The notes: a model not told the origin generated them from the sequence alone. Shown: positions 8,776-17,738, numbered from the stretch's first letter. The stretch is 64,000 bases of DNA from Pseudomonas delhiensis (GCF_900187975.1 NZ_FZPC01000027.1:1-64000), one strand, 5' to 3'. Made by a program: numbers and translations.

Positions 8776-9693
8776 TCAGCCCATCCCCTGCTCGTACACC
8801 GCCAGGTGCACGAAGGCCGCCTGCAGCAGCGGCAGGTCCAGGCCAGCTGCCTGGCCGCGGCCGAGCAGGTCGCCGATGATCTGCTCGGCCTCCACCGGGC
8901 GGCCGCCGACCAGGTCGCGGTACATCGACGAGGTCTGCGGCGAGCCGTGCAGGGTGAGTTGCCGGCGCGCCTCGGCGAGGAAGGCTTCGCGCGGCTCCAG
9001 GCCCACCGCACGGACCACCGCCACCACCTCGTCCAGCAGGCGGTTGACGAAGGCCTCGCCCTGGGGCGCGGCGACCACCGAGCCGATGTTGCCGCGCATC
9101 AGGCAGGTGATGCCGCCCAGGGACGCCAGCAGCACCCATTTCTCCCACATCTCGCGGTGGATGTCGGCGCTCAGGCGGGCGTCGAAGCCGGCATCCTGCA
9201 GCAGCGAGTCCAGGCGCAGAATGCGCTCGCTGCGGGCGCCGTCCATCTCGCCGTAGGACAGTTCGTTGAGGGTGCCGTACTGGACGATGCGGCCGCGCTC
9301 GTCCAGGGTGCTGGCGATCTTGCAGACGCCGCCCAGCAGCGGCCCGCGGCCGAAGTGATCGACGATGGCGTCGACCTGGTGCATGCCGTTGAGCACCGGC
9401 AGGATCATGCTGCCCGGCCCCACCGCCGGGGCGATGTCGCGCAGCGCCGATTCCAGGGCGTAGGCCTTCACCGTCAGCAGAATGAGGTCGTAGGGCCCGT
9501 CCAGCTGCTCGGCGCCGACCAGTTGCGGCGTCAGCGCGAAGTCGCCGTGGGGGCTGAGCACCTGCAGGCCTTCCTGCTGCAGCTGGTGCGCCCGCCCGGC
9601 GCGCACAAGGAAGGTCACGTCGCGCCCGGCCCGGGCCAGGCACGCCCCGAAGAAACCGCCCGTGGAACCCGCCCCGACTACCAGAATGCGCAT
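8776..9693 (-). CDS. 2-dehydropantoate 2-reductase-like protein
   Basis: 305 aa, in the ketopantoate reductase (ApbA/PanE) family. The N-terminal Rossmann motif MRILVVGAGSTGGFFGACLA is followed by LTVKAYALESALRDIAP and VLNGMHQVD, which match the KPR nucleotide and substrate regions. The C-terminal helical domain includes EMWEKWVLLASLGGITCLMR with the catalytic-type Lys. Pseudomonads usually have several paralogs, so the true role (pantothenate synthesis or another 2-oxoacid) is open. It is 81 bp downstream of the ABC permease gene and may be the last gene of that operon. Confidence 0.8.
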   Translation of the reverse strand: MRILVVGAGSTGGFFGACLARAGRDVTFLVRAGRAHQLQQEGLQVLSPHGDFALTPQLVGAEQLDGPYDLILLTVKAYALESALRDIAPAVGPGSMILPVLNGMHQVDAIVDHFGRGPLLGGVCKIASTLDERGRIVQYGTLNELSYGEMDGARSERILRLDSLLQDAGFDARLSADIHREMWEKWVLLASLGGITCLMRGNIGSVVAAPQGEAFVNRLLDEVVAVVRAVGLEPREAFLAEARRQLTLHGSPQTSSMYRDLVGGRPVEAEQIIGDLLGRGQAAGLDLPLLQAAFVHLAVYEQGMG

Positions 9694-9774
9694 GGCCCGC
9701 CCTCCTCGGCTGCCCGGCGCACTGGCGCCGGCCCATTGCCTGTATATAGACGCAGCGCCGGCAAAATGCACTGG

Positions 9775-10536
9775 CTAGCCCAGGCGCCGGCGGTACAGGC
9801 TGCGCGCCAGGGCGTCGAGGGCGAAGCCCAGGGCGCCGATCAGCAGGACCATGGCCATCAGCTCCGAGTAGGCCAGGCGGTCGCGGGTGTCGAGGATGTA
9901 GTAGCCCAGCCCGGCGCTGACGCCGAGCATCTCGCAGGGCACCAGGACGATCCAGAGGATGCCGATGGCCAGGCGCACGCCGGTCAGCACGTGGCCGAGC
10001 ACGCCGGGCAGGATCACCTTGCGCAGGGTCTCCCAGGGCGTGGCGCTGAGGCTGCGCGACAGCTGCAGCCAGCGCGGGTCGAGCTGGCGCACGCCGGCGG
10101 CGGTGTTGAGCAGGATCGGCCAGACCGCGGCGAAGGCCAGCAGGAAGTAGATCGGCTGGTCGCCCACGCCCATCAGCATCACCGCGATGGGCATCCACGA
10201 CAGCGGCGAGATCATCCGCAGGAACTGGAAGGCCGGCGTGGTCGCCGCCTCCAGGTGCCGCGAGGCGCCCACCAGCAGGCCCAGGGGCACGCCCACCGCC
10301 AGCGCCAGCAACAGCCCCAGCAGCACGCGCCTGAGGCTGACCAGCACGTGCTCGTACAGTTCCGCGCGGCCCAGCAGCTCGTCCAGGCTGGCGAAGGTGG
10401 CCCCGGGCGCGAACAACTGCCCCAGGCCGTCGCCGCCGAACAGGCGCACGCCGGACCACCACAGGCCGAGCAGCGCCAGCAACCCGGCCAGGCCCAGCAG
10501 CCAGTGGCGGCGGCCGGACAGTACGGCAGGGCTCAC
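9775..10536 (-). CDS. ABC transporter permease (SsuC/NrtB type)
   Basis: 253 aa inner-membrane permease of the nitrate/sulfonate/taurine importer family. It has six or so hydrophobic segments and the EAA-type cytoplasmic loop (residues about 155-180) LSRSLSATPWETLRKVILPG, which contacts the ATPase. The start overlaps the binding-protein stop (ATGA at 10533-10536). It forms one importer with the two upstream genes. The substrate is not evident; the neighbouring acyl-CoA-dehydrogenase-fold enzyme suggests an organosulfur compound. Confidence 0.85.
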   Translation of the reverse strand: MSPAVLSGRRHWLLGLAGLLALLGLWWSGVRLFGGDGLGQLFAPGATFASLDELLGRAELYEHVLVSLRRVLLGLLLALAVGVPLGLLVGASRHLEAATTPAFQFLRMISPLSWMPIAVMLMGVGDQPIYFLLAFAAVWPILLNTAAGVRQLDPRWLQLSRSLSATPWETLRKVILPGVLGHVLTGVRLAIGILWIVLVPCEMLGVSAGLGYYILDTRDRLAYSELMAMVLLIGALGFALDALARSLYRRRLG

Positions 10537-11732
10537 GTGGTGATCTCCTCGCTGCGCTCGAAGCTGTCGGGGATGCCGAAGGCGGCCAGGCCACCGACCT
10601 GGGCCAGGGCGTTGCGCACGAAGCGGTCGTCCACCAGGTCCCTGGCGGTCTGCGCCGGGTCCAGCGCGGCGAGGAAGCCCTTGTCGCCCTGGATCAGGGT
10701 GTCCTTCAGGCGTTTCACCAGTTCCTCGGTGTAGCTGGGGAAGGGATATGGCTGGAAGTCGATGCGCTCCTCGTGCCAGTCGGCATGGCGGATGGCGCCG
10801 TCGGCCAGGTATTTCTCACGCTCGCTCGGCGCCGGGGCCAGGACCCGCCCGAGCACTTCCGGCGCGTGCGGGGTGTAGCGGTTGGCGCCGTCCCTGGACA
10901 GCAGCCTGGCCGCCTCGGCACGGTTGTCGCGGGTCCACAGCTGCGCCTTGACGATGGCGTTGACCACCTTCTGCGACCACTCCGGGCGGCCGTTCAGGTC
11001 GTGCTCGTGCATGAACACCACGCAGCAGGCGTGGTTGCGCCAGACGTCGCCGGTGAATCGCTGGATGCGCCCGACCTTGAGGTTCTCGGCCAGGGCGTTG
11101 AACGGCTCGGCGACTATGTAGCCGGCGATGCGCCTGCTGGCCAGGGCCGGCGGCATGTCCGAGGGCGGCAGCACCACCAGGTTGACCTCGTTGGCGGCGA
11201 GCGGGGCGTTGGCCGGCTTGCTCACCGCCACCAGGCCGTTGTCGCGCAGCAGTTGCTGCAGCACCACGTTGTGGATCGAGTACCAGAACGGGATGGCCAG
11301 GCTGCGCCCGCCCAGTTGCTTCACCTCGCCGATGTCCGGCGCCACGGTCAGGCCGGAGCCGCCGACGTGGTTCCAGGCCACCACCCTTGCCGGCACCTTG
11401 CTGCCGTAGCGGGCCCAGACGGTCATCGGCGAGAGCAGGTGGATGACGTTGACCTGGCCGGAGATGAACGCCTCGATCACCTGTGCCCAGCTGCGCAGCA
11501 GCACCGGGCGCTCGGCCTTGATGCCCTCGGCCTCGAACAGGCCGTTGGCGTGGGCCACCAGCAGCGGCGTGGCGTCGGTGATCGGCAGGTAGCCGATGCG
11601 CACCGGGGCGTCCGGTTCGCTGGCGGCGCGGGCGCGCAGGCTGGTCAGCAGCGGCAGTGCGCCGGCCGCGGTGAGCAGCGCACCGAGTTTCAGAATGTCA
11701 CGTCGAGAATGAGTGGGATCGTCCAGGCACAT
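10533..11732 (-). CDS. ABC transporter substrate-binding protein (NrtA/SsuA-like, Tat signal)
   Basis: 399 aa periplasmic binding protein. The N-terminus carries a twin-arginine-type signal, HSRRDILKLGALLTAAGALP, ending near ARAASEPDAP. The mature part starts VRIGYLPITDATPLLVAHAN, as in NrtA/SsuA/CmpA proteins. The length exceeds a usual SsuA (about 320 aa) and is closer to NrtA-like proteins. The start MCLDDPTHSRRD lies 35 bp inside the end of the ATPase gene. The ligand is unknown. Confidence 0.82.
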   Translation of the reverse strand: MCLDDPTHSRRDILKLGALLTAAGALPLLTSLRARAASEPDAPVRIGYLPITDATPLLVAHANGLFEAEGIKAERPVLLRSWAQVIEAFISGQVNVIHLLSPMTVWARYGSKVPARVVAWNHVGGSGLTVAPDIGEVKQLGGRSLAIPFWYSIHNVVLQQLLRDNGLVAVSKPANAPLAANEVNLVVLPPSDMPPALASRRIAGYIVAEPFNALAENLKVGRIQRFTGDVWRNHACCVVFMHEHDLNGRPEWSQKVVNAIVKAQLWTRDNRAEAARLLSRDGANRYTPHAPEVLGRVLAPAPSEREKYLADGAIRHADWHEERIDFQPYPFPSYTEELVKRLKDTLIQGDKGFLAALDPAQTARDLVDDRFVRNALAQVGGLAAFGIPDSFERSEEITT

Positions 11733-12534
11733 GGGCAGCCTCCGGCGCAGTCGTGGGGTTCGCGTGGGGTCGGCTCGCCCGCCGTAGGGTTCTGAGGATC
11801 TCGACCCGCAGCGCGCCCAGTTCCTCGACCAGCTCCGCACGCGGGTGCGGCAGGTCGATGCGCCATTCGCCCAACGTCCGCGCCGGGGTGTCGCCCAGTA
11901 GCAGGATGCGTTCGGAGAGCAGCAGGGCCTCGTCGATGTCGTGGGTGATCAGCACCGCGGCGGTGCGCCGCTCGCCGATCACCCGCAGCAGCAGTTGCTG
12001 CATGTCGGCGCGGGTCACTTCGTCCAGCGCGCCGAAGGGTTCGTCCAGCAGCAGCACCTGGGGCTGCCGCGCCAGGCAGCGGGCCAGCGCGGTGCGCTGC
12101 GCCATGCCGCCGGAAAGTTGCGCCGGCGCCAGGTGCCGCGCGTGCTGCAGGCCGACGTCGGCGATCGCCTGGTCGACGCGCTGGTGCAGGCTGGCCTTGT
12201 CCAGCTTCGGCTGGCGGGCGAAGTCGAGGCCGAAGGCGACGTTCTTCTCCAGGCTCAGCCAGGGCAGCAGGCTCGGGTCCTGGAAGGCCACGGCGACCCG
12301 CGGGTGCGGGCCGTCGATGGCCTCGCCGAGCAGATGCACGCTGCCCGCCGCCGGCTTCTGCAGCCCGGCCAGCACCCGCAGCAGGCTGGACTTGCCGACG
12401 CCGCTGGGGCCGAGGATGGACACCACCTCCCCCGGCGCCAGGCTCAGCTCGAAGCCTTCCAGCACGCTGCGCCAGGCCTTGCCCTCGGGGTAGCCGAGGG
12501 CGACGCCGGCGGCCTGCAGCAACACCTCGCTCAT
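11698..12534 (-). CDS. ABC transporter ATP-binding protein (SsuB/TauB type)
   Basis: 278 aa. Walker A is GPSGVGKSS near residue 42, the Q-loop is VAFQDPSLLPW, the signature is LSGGMAQR, Walker B is VLLLDEPFGALDE, and the switch His is in LITHDIDEA. SLLPW and EPFGALD are typical of the nitrate/sulfonate/taurine subfamily. The ATG overlaps the stop of the upstream flavoprotein gene by 4 bp. The final 25 residues (after RTLRRASRPHANP) extend over the start of the next gene. Confidence 0.9.
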   Translation of the reverse strand: MSEVLLQAAGVALGYPEGKAWRSVLEGFELSLAPGEVVSILGPSGVGKSSLLRVLAGLQKPAAGSVHLLGEAIDGPHPRVAVAFQDPSLLPWLSLEKNVAFGLDFARQPKLDKASLHQRVDQAIADVGLQHARHLAPAQLSGGMAQRTALARCLARQPQVLLLDEPFGALDEVTRADMQQLLLRVIGERRTAAVLITHDIDEALLLSERILLLGDTPARTLGEWRIDLPHPRAELVEELGALRVEILRTLRRASRPHANPTTAPEAAHVPGRSHSFST

Positions 12535-13595
12535 GCCCGCGCCTCCTGGCGCTGCAGCTCGGCGCGCAGTTGCACCAGGCTGGGCGTGACGATGGGCACG
12601 AAGGCCGATTCGCGCCAGCGCCGGGCGAAGGCCGCGCCGTGCTGGCTGAGGTAGGCCTTGCCGCCGCTGGCCTGCAGCTCCAGCTGCACCGCCGCCGCGG
12701 CGCCTTCGGCCAGGCCGATGCGGATGCGGAACAGGCGCGCCGGTTCGCTGCCGAACTCGCCGCTGGCAAGGCCGGCGCGCAGGCGCTCGACCAGGGCTTG
12801 CAGCTCGCCGCGCAGGCGTTCCTCCTCCTCGCGCAGCACCGAACGGCTGCCGCCCAGGTGCTCGCGCACCGCCTCCAGCGCGCGGCGCGTGAGGCCGATG
12901 GTCATGGCGCACTGCAGGCCGAGGAAGGCCGGGCGCACCTGCGGCAGGTAGCGCCGGGCGTCGTCGTGCAGCAGCCACTCGCGGGGCAGCTGCACCGCGC
13001 TGAAGTCCAGGGCGGCGGTGTTGCTCGACTGCAGGCCGAGCAGCCGCAGGTCGTCGGAGCGGCTCAGGCCGGCGCTGCCCGAGGGAATGGCCGCCACCAG
13101 CGGCGCCGCGCCCTCGCGCTCGATGGCCGCGGCCACCACGAAGTGGCCCTTGCGCAGGTTGGTCACCCAGGGCAGGCGGCCATCCAGGCTCCAGCCATCG
13201 TCGGCGGCGGGGCTGGCCTTCACCTGCAGGCTCTCGATGCCGGAAAGGAACTTCATCGCGTTGGACAGCCCGGTGGCCCCGGCCAGGCGGCCGTCCAGCA
13301 GCTCGCCGAGCAGGCGCTCGCCCAGCTCGCGGTTGGGGCTCTGCAGCAGGTATTCGATGAAGGCGCGCTGGCCCCAGAAGACGAAGGCGGCGGTCAGCGA
13401 ATGGCCGGCCACCGCGGCGATGGCCTCCACCGCGTCGAGCAGGCTGCCGCCGGCGCCGCCGCGCGCCTCGGGCACGCCTATGCCGAACAGCCCGGCGCCG
13501 GCCAGTTGCGGCAGCACCGACTGCGGGTCGGCCTGGCCGAGGTCGAGGGCCTCGGCCTGGGCATCGAGCCAGCGGCTCAGGGTCGGATCGAGCAT
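12531..13595 (-). CDS. Acyl-CoA dehydrogenase-fold flavoprotein (possible SfnB/MsuC-like sulfur-acquisition enzyme)
   Basis: 354 aa with the overall acyl-CoA dehydrogenase layout. There is an N-terminal helical domain (LAGAGLFGIGVPEARGGAGG), a middle beta region (LDGRLPWVTNLRKGHFVVAA) and a C-terminal helical domain (LGLQCAMTIGLTRRALEAV). Such proteins beside SsuABC-like importers in pseudomonads often act with FMNH2 in dimethylsulfone or methanesulfonate use (SfnB, MsuC), and that role is inferred from context. It is shorter than typical SfnB (about 390 aa), and no catalytic Glu could be placed with confidence. It starts 54 bp after the AhpD-like gene and overlaps the ATPase gene. Confidence 0.7.
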   Translation of the reverse strand: MLDPTLSRWLDAQAEALDLGQADPQSVLPQLAGAGLFGIGVPEARGGAGGSLLDAVEAIAAVAGHSLTAAFVFWGQRAFIEYLLQSPNRELGERLLGELLDGRLAGATGLSNAMKFLSGIESLQVKASPAADDGWSLDGRLPWVTNLRKGHFVVAAAIEREGAAPLVAAIPSGSAGLSRSDDLRLLGLQSSNTAALDFSAVQLPREWLLHDDARRYLPQVRPAFLGLQCAMTIGLTRRALEAVREHLGGSRSVLREEEERLRGELQALVERLRAGLASGEFGSEPARLFRIRIGLAEGAAAAVQLELQASGGKAYLSQHGAAFARRWRESAFVPIVTPSLVQLRAELQRQEARA

Positions 13596-13649
13596 GGTCG
13601 CTCTCCTTTTGGCGGGCGGCTGCGGGGCGGCCGCCCGGTCATGGGAAAC

Positions 13650-14204
13650 TCAGGCCTTTTCCCAGCGGTACTTGCCCAGTTCGGGGTTGAGCGGCGTCTG
13701 CGCCAGCACGTTGGCGAAGTTGCACAGGGTCGCCAGGCTGATGCCCAGCAGCACCTCCAGGGCGTTGCCGTCGCTGAAGCCGGCGGCGCGGAAGGCCGCA
13801 AGGCCGGCGTCGCCGACCGCGCCGCGGCTGGCGATAGCCTCGCGGGCGAAGGCGGCCAAGGCCTCCAGGCGCGCGTCCGGCAGTTCGCGTTGTTCGCGCA
13901 GGGCGGCTATCACTTCCTCGGGGAGCCTGGCCTTGTTGGCCGCCACCGCGGTGTGCCCGGCCACGCAGAAGTCGCAGCCGTGGGTGGTGGCGGCGATCAG
14001 CTGGACCACCTCGCGCTCGGCCAGGCCCAGCTCGGCCTTGGCGTTGAGGCCGGAGACGGTGACGTAGGTCTCCAGCGCAGCCGGGGCGTTGGCCAGCACG
14101 CCGAGCAGGTTGGGAATGAAGCCGGAGTTCTTCAGCGCGTTCTCAAGGAACGGCCGGGCCGCTTCCGGGGCGCTGTCGAGGGTCTGGATGGGCAGGCGGG
14201 ACAT
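13650..14204 (-). CDS. Carboxymuconolactone decarboxylase/AhpD-family protein
   Basis: 184 aa. The CMD-family redox motif is visible as HGCDFCVAGHTAVA near residues 75-88 (Cys-x-x-Cys with downstream His), preceded by the conserved Glu of LAEREVVQLIAATT. Such proteins act as alkylhydroperoxidase-like or peroxidase-related enzymes. It is the first gene of the operon that continues with the flavoprotein and ABC importer. A 105-bp gap separates it from a divergent AraC regulator, which probably controls it. Confidence 0.82.
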   Translation of the reverse strand: MSRLPIQTLDSAPEAARPFLENALKNSGFIPNLLGVLANAPAALETYVTVSGLNAKAELGLAEREVVQLIAATTHGCDFCVAGHTAVAANKARLPEEVIAALREQRELPDARLEALAAFAREAIASRGAVGDAGLAAFRAAGFSDGNALEVLLGISLATLCNFANVLAQTPLNPELGKYRWEKA

Positions 14205-14309
14205 GGGTTCGACTCCGTGTACGGTAGGTGTCGAAAAAGTCTGTTGGTAATAAGAAAACCGTTCAATATTCTAAAGTCGCTATCACTTGCTCCTGAGTCT
14301 TTTCATTAG

Positions 14310-15227
14310 ATGATTTCGTCGAGCCCCCTTGTCGATTGGTTATTAGACAGCCTGGAACTGGACGCCAGCCTGTTCCACGTGGGCCGCTACTGCGGCGGCT
14401 GGCACGCGTCCACCCAGGGCCTGGCCAGGGCCAGCTTCCACCTGGTGGTGCAGGGCCACTGCTGGCTGCACCTGGAGGGCGAGGCGCCGGTGCGCCTGGA
14501 CGGCGGCGATGCCGTCTTCCTGCTGCGCGACCTGGCCTACCGGCTGTCCGACGCCGCCAGCGCCGAGGCCGCCGCCTGCCAGCCGCGCCAGGCCATGACC
14601 GCCCTGGAGCTGCAGGCCGAGGACGGCGTCGGGCTGGTCTGCGGCTTCTTCCATTTCCACTCGGGGCTCTCCGCGCTGATCATCGACGCCCTGCCCGCCT
14701 ACCTGGTGCTGCGCGCCGACGAGCCCTCGCAACGCGCCGCACGCAGCCTGTTCGGGCTCATCCTGGAGGAATGCGCGCGCCAGCCGGCGCCTTCGCAGCA
14801 ACTGCTGGAGCGCCTGAGCCACCTGCTGTTCCTCTACGTGCTGCGCCAGCAGGTGCTGGACAATCCCGGCCTCGGCGGCCTGGTGGCCCTGGCCCGGCAG
14901 CCGCAGTTCGCCGGCCTGCTGGAAAGGATGATCGAGCAGCCGCAACTGCCCTGGACCCTGGAGGACATGGCGGCCTGCGCCGGGCTGTCGCGCTCGGCCT
15001 TCTTCAAGCGCTTCGCCGAAACCTGCGGGCAGTCCCCCGGCCAGGTGCTGCTGGCCCTGCGCATGGGCCAGGCCTGCCGCCTGCTCAAGGCCGACCGGAG
15101 CGTGGCCGAGGTGGCCGCGGCGGTCGGCTACCAGTCGGTGGCGGCCTTCACCCGCGCCTTCCACAAGAGCACCGGGCAGCAGCCGGGGGCGTACCGGCGC
15201 AGCCGCGATCAGGGCAGCCGCCGCTGA
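14310..15227 (+). CDS. AraC-family regulator with N-terminal cupin
   Basis: 305 aa. The N-terminal part MISSSPLVDWLLDSLELDA with VQGHCWLHLEGEAPVRLDGG is typical of the cupin_6 group of AraC regulators. The C-terminal two-helix-turn-helix domain (residues about 205-300) has LEDMAACAGLSRSAFFKRF and VAEVAAAVGYQSVAAFTRAF. Its position opposite the AhpD/flavoprotein/ABC operon suggests that operon as its target. The last 19 bp overlap the 3' end of pchA in convergent orientation. Confidence 0.85.
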   Translation: MISSSPLVDWLLDSLELDASLFHVGRYCGGWHASTQGLARASFHLVVQGHCWLHLEGEAPVRLDGGDAVFLLRDLAYRLSDAASAEAAACQPRQAMTALELQAEDGVGLVCGFFHFHSGLSALIIDALPAYLVLRADEPSQRAARSLFGLILEECARQPAPSQQLLERLSHLLFLYVLRQQVLDNPGLGGLVALARQPQFAGLLERMIEQPQLPWTLEDMAACAGLSRSAFFKRFAETCGQSPGQVLLALRMGQACRLLKADRSVAEVAAAVGYQSVAAFTRAFHKSTGQQPGAYRRSRDQGSRR

Positions 15228-16624
15228 GGGGCCTCCACTGGCGGGGCCAGGGCGTCCTGCATGGTACGCAGCTTCAGGCAGGTTTCCCGGTACTCGGCCT
15301 GCGGCTCCGAGGCGGCGACTATCCCGCAGCCCGCGAACAGGTGCGCCCTGTCGCCCCGCAGCAGGGCCGAGCGCAGCGCCACGCAGAACTCGGCGTCGCC
15401 CGTGGCATCCAGCCAGCCCACCGGCGCGGCGTACCAGCCACGGTCCATGCCCTCGTGGCCGCGGATGTAGTCCAGTGCCGCCTCGCGCGGCAGGCCGCCC
15501 ACCGCCGGGGTGGGGTGCAGCGCCGCCACCAGGTCGAGGATCTCCACCCCCGCACGCAGCCGCCCACGCACGGGGGTCAGCAGGTGCTGCACCCGCGCCA
15601 GGCGATGCAGGCGCGGCAACGCCTCGATGTCCAGCCGTTCGCAGTAGGGCGCCAGGGCTTCGCACAGGCACTCGACGACCAGTGCATGCTCGTGGCGGTC
15701 CTTGGCGCTGTTCAGCAGCGCGGTGCCCAGGCGCGCGTCTTCCTGGGGCGTCGCCCCGCGCGCCAGGGTGCCGGCCAGCGCCACGGTGTCCAGTTCGCCC
15801 CCGGCGACCCGCAGCAGGCGCTCCGGGGTCGCCCCGAGGAAGCAGGCGCCGCCACGGTCGAAGGCGAACAGGCAGGCCGTGGGGCCGGCCTGGGCCAGGC
15901 GCTCCAGCACCTGGCCACAGGGGAAGCCGCCCACCGCCTGCAGGCATACTTCGCGAGCCAGCACCACCTTGCGCAGCCCACCCTGGGCGATATGCGCCAC
16001 CGCCGCCGCCACCCGCGCCTGCCAGTCATGGGCGTCCAGCGTCTCGCGCGCCACCGGGGCTTGCGCCAGGGCGGGACAGCGCGGCCGGTGGAGGTAGCGG
16101 GCTAGCAAGGTGCTCCATTCGGCGCGTAGCTCACGGACCGCGGCATCGACGTCGGCATTCGGCTCCAGCCAGCGGCTGAAGGACAGGAAGGCGCGCCCTG
16201 CCCGGCGCAGGTAGAGGATGCGCGGCAACACCAGCGAGGTGGCGGCGAAGGCGCGCCAGTGCGGCGCCGTCGGCGCCTGGGCGTCGAAGGCGAAGCCACC
16301 GCACAGGCGCGGCGGGCACGGCCCGCGCCAGGCCATGCGGGCCAACAGCTCGCGCCAGATGTCGGCGCTGGCGGCGAAGCGCCCGGCCGCAGGCGGGCTG
16401 ACTTCCTGGGTACAACCGAAGCCGGCCATGGCTTCGCTGCCCGCTTCGACCCGCCACAGCAGGCTCTGGCCGAACACCTGGCGGTTGGCGGCGAACAGCC
16501 GCAGGGCGTCGAGTTCCGCACAGGCCGTGGTGCCGACCGCCAGTACCGGCTGCCCCTGCTCGCGGGCCTGGCGCGCGGCCGCCGCGAAGGCCGCGCGCAG
16601 TTCGTCGAAGGTATCCGCGTTCAT
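15209..16624 (-). CDS. pchA: Isochorismate synthase (salicylate biosynthesis)
   Basis: 471 aa, close to the 476 aa of P. aeruginosa PchA. It turns chorismate into isochorismate, the first step towards the salicylate starter. The C-terminal chorismate-binding domain shows KVVLAREVCLQAV, GGACFLGATPERLLRV, LHPTPAVGGLPREAALDYI and FAGCGIVAASEPQAEYRET, the family's active-site and Mg-binding segments. The start MNADTFDELRAAF overlaps the pchB stop by 4 bp. It is the last gene of the nine-gene pchDHIEFKCBA operon and converges on the AraC gene with a 19-bp overlap. Confidence 0.95.
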   Translation of the reverse strand: MNADTFDELRAAFAAAARQAREQGQPVLAVGTTACAELDALRLFAANRQVFGQSLLWRVEAGSEAMAGFGCTQEVSPPAAGRFAASADIWRELLARMAWRGPCPPRLCGGFAFDAQAPTAPHWRAFAATSLVLPRILYLRRAGRAFLSFSRWLEPNADVDAAVRELRAEWSTLLARYLHRPRCPALAQAPVARETLDAHDWQARVAAAVAHIAQGGLRKVVLAREVCLQAVGGFPCGQVLERLAQAGPTACLFAFDRGGACFLGATPERLLRVAGGELDTVALAGTLARGATPQEDARLGTALLNSAKDRHEHALVVECLCEALAPYCERLDIEALPRLHRLARVQHLLTPVRGRLRAGVEILDLVAALHPTPAVGGLPREAALDYIRGHEGMDRGWYAAPVGWLDATGDAEFCVALRSALLRGDRAHLFAGCGIVAASEPQAEYRETCLKLRTMQDALAPPVEAPQRRLP

Positions 16625-16941
16625 GCCTGCCCGTCCTCCTCCAGGCCGTTCCGACGGCGCCAGTGGCGTACCTGCTGGTCGATGTTCCACTGGATAATCT
16701 GGGCATACAGCGGGCCGACGAACGCCGGGTCCAGTCCGGCGGCGCGGGCCCAGGCGCGGCGTTCGGGCAGCATCGCGGCGACCCGCTGCGGCGCGGCTAT
16801 GCTCGCCTCGTCCGGCTTGAAGCGGGCCGCCGCCTTGACGTAGGCCAGGCGCCGGCCGAGGGCGGCGATGATCTCGCGGTCCAGGCTGTCGATACCCAGG
16901 CGCACGTCGTCGAGGCTGGCGCATTGTTCCGGGGTCTTCAT
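16621..16941 (-). CDS. pchB: Isochorismate pyruvate lyase
   Basis: 106 aa chorismate-mutase-fold enzyme that splits isochorismate into salicylate and pyruvate. Its features are LGIDSLDREIIAALGRRLAYVK near residues 15-35 and RRAWARAAGLDPAFVGPLYAQII. Its length is that of P. aeruginosa PchB (101 aa) plus a few residues. It starts 23 bp after pchC with a strong AAGGAG ribosome-binding site, the only clear gap inside the operon, and overlaps pchA by 4 bp. Confidence 0.95.
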   Translation of the reverse strand: MKTPEQCASLDDVRLGIDSLDREIIAALGRRLAYVKAAARFKPDEASIAAPQRVAAMLPERRAWARAAGLDPAFVGPLYAQIIQWNIDQQVRHWRRRNGLEEDGQA

Positions 16942-16964
16942 TGCGTTCGCTCCTTGCGATGGGT

Positions 16965-17738
16965 TCAGGGCCACAGTTGCCAGGCCGGCTCGCGGTAGCT
17001 GGCAAGCCAGCCGCCTATGTGTTCGAGCACGGCGCGGCGCTGCGCGCGCAGGTAGAAATGGCCACCGGCGAAACGCCGCACGTCCAGCCCGCAACGGCTG
17101 GCGGCGGCCCAGGCCAGGGCCTCGCCGTCGTTCACTTCCCCGTCGTCCTCACCCAGCAACAGCGAGACCGGGCAGTCCAGTGGCTCGACACGCTCGCGCC
17201 GGTAGCGCTCGATCAGCCGGTAGTCGGCCCGCAGCGCCGGCAGGAACAGCTCGCGCACGGCCGGATCGTCCAGCGCCGAGGGCGCGCCATCGGACTGTCG
17301 GCACACGTCCGCCAGCAACGCCGCGTCCGTCTGCAGGTGCAGGCTGCCGCCGCGCTGGCGATGGGGCGGCGGGTGGGCGGAGACGAACAGGTGCAGGGGC
17401 GCCCGGCCGCGCGCCTGCAGGGCCAGGGCGGTCTCGTACGCCAGGGCCGCGCCCATGCTGTGGCCGAACAGGGCCAGCGGGCACTCGTCGAGGCCGGCGC
17501 AGGCATCGGCTATGCATGCGGCCATGGCCTCCAGGCTGGTTGCCATCGCCTCGCCGTGGCGCTCCTCGCGCCCCGGGTACCGGGCGGCCAGCAGCTCCAC
17601 GTCCGGCTCCAGGTGCCTGCGCCAATCGCGGAAGAAGCTCGCGCCACCGCCGGCATGGGGCAGGCACAGCAGGCGGAAGCCGGGGTTCGGCAGCCCGGGG
17701 AAACGGCGCAGCCAGGGACTTTCCGTTACCTGTCTCAT
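16965..17738 (-). CDS. pchC: Type II thioesterase for siderophore assembly
   Basis: 257 aa alpha/beta hydrolase. It removes wrongly loaded groups from the carrier domains of PchE and PchF. It opens with FRLLCLPHAGGGASFFRDW, typical of type II thioesterases, and has the nucleophile motif LFGHSMGAALAYE near residue 100, an Asp in LLLGEDDGEVNDG and the His in RFAGGHFYL. The ATG overlaps the pchK stop by 4 bp. Confidence 0.93.
   Translation of the reverse strand: MRQVTESPWLRRFPGLPNPGFRLLCLPHAGGGASFFRDWRRHLEPDVELLAARYPGREERHGEAMATSLEAMAACIADACAGLDECPLALFGHSMGAALAYETALALQARGRAPLHLFVSAHPPPHRQRGGSLHLQTDAALLADVCRQSDGAPSALDDPAVRELFLPALRADYRLIERYRRERVEPLDCPVSLLLGEDDGEVNDGEALAWAAASRCGLDVRRFAGGHFYLRAQRRAVLEHIGGWLASYREPAWQLWP

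Noticed and set aside
12570-14309. Long open frame of about 579 codons on the plus strand
   Set aside because: It lies opposite the flavoprotein and AhpD-like genes, which have clear family motifs. Its Gln/Gly/Ala-rich composition is the usual antisense shadow of GC-rich codons.
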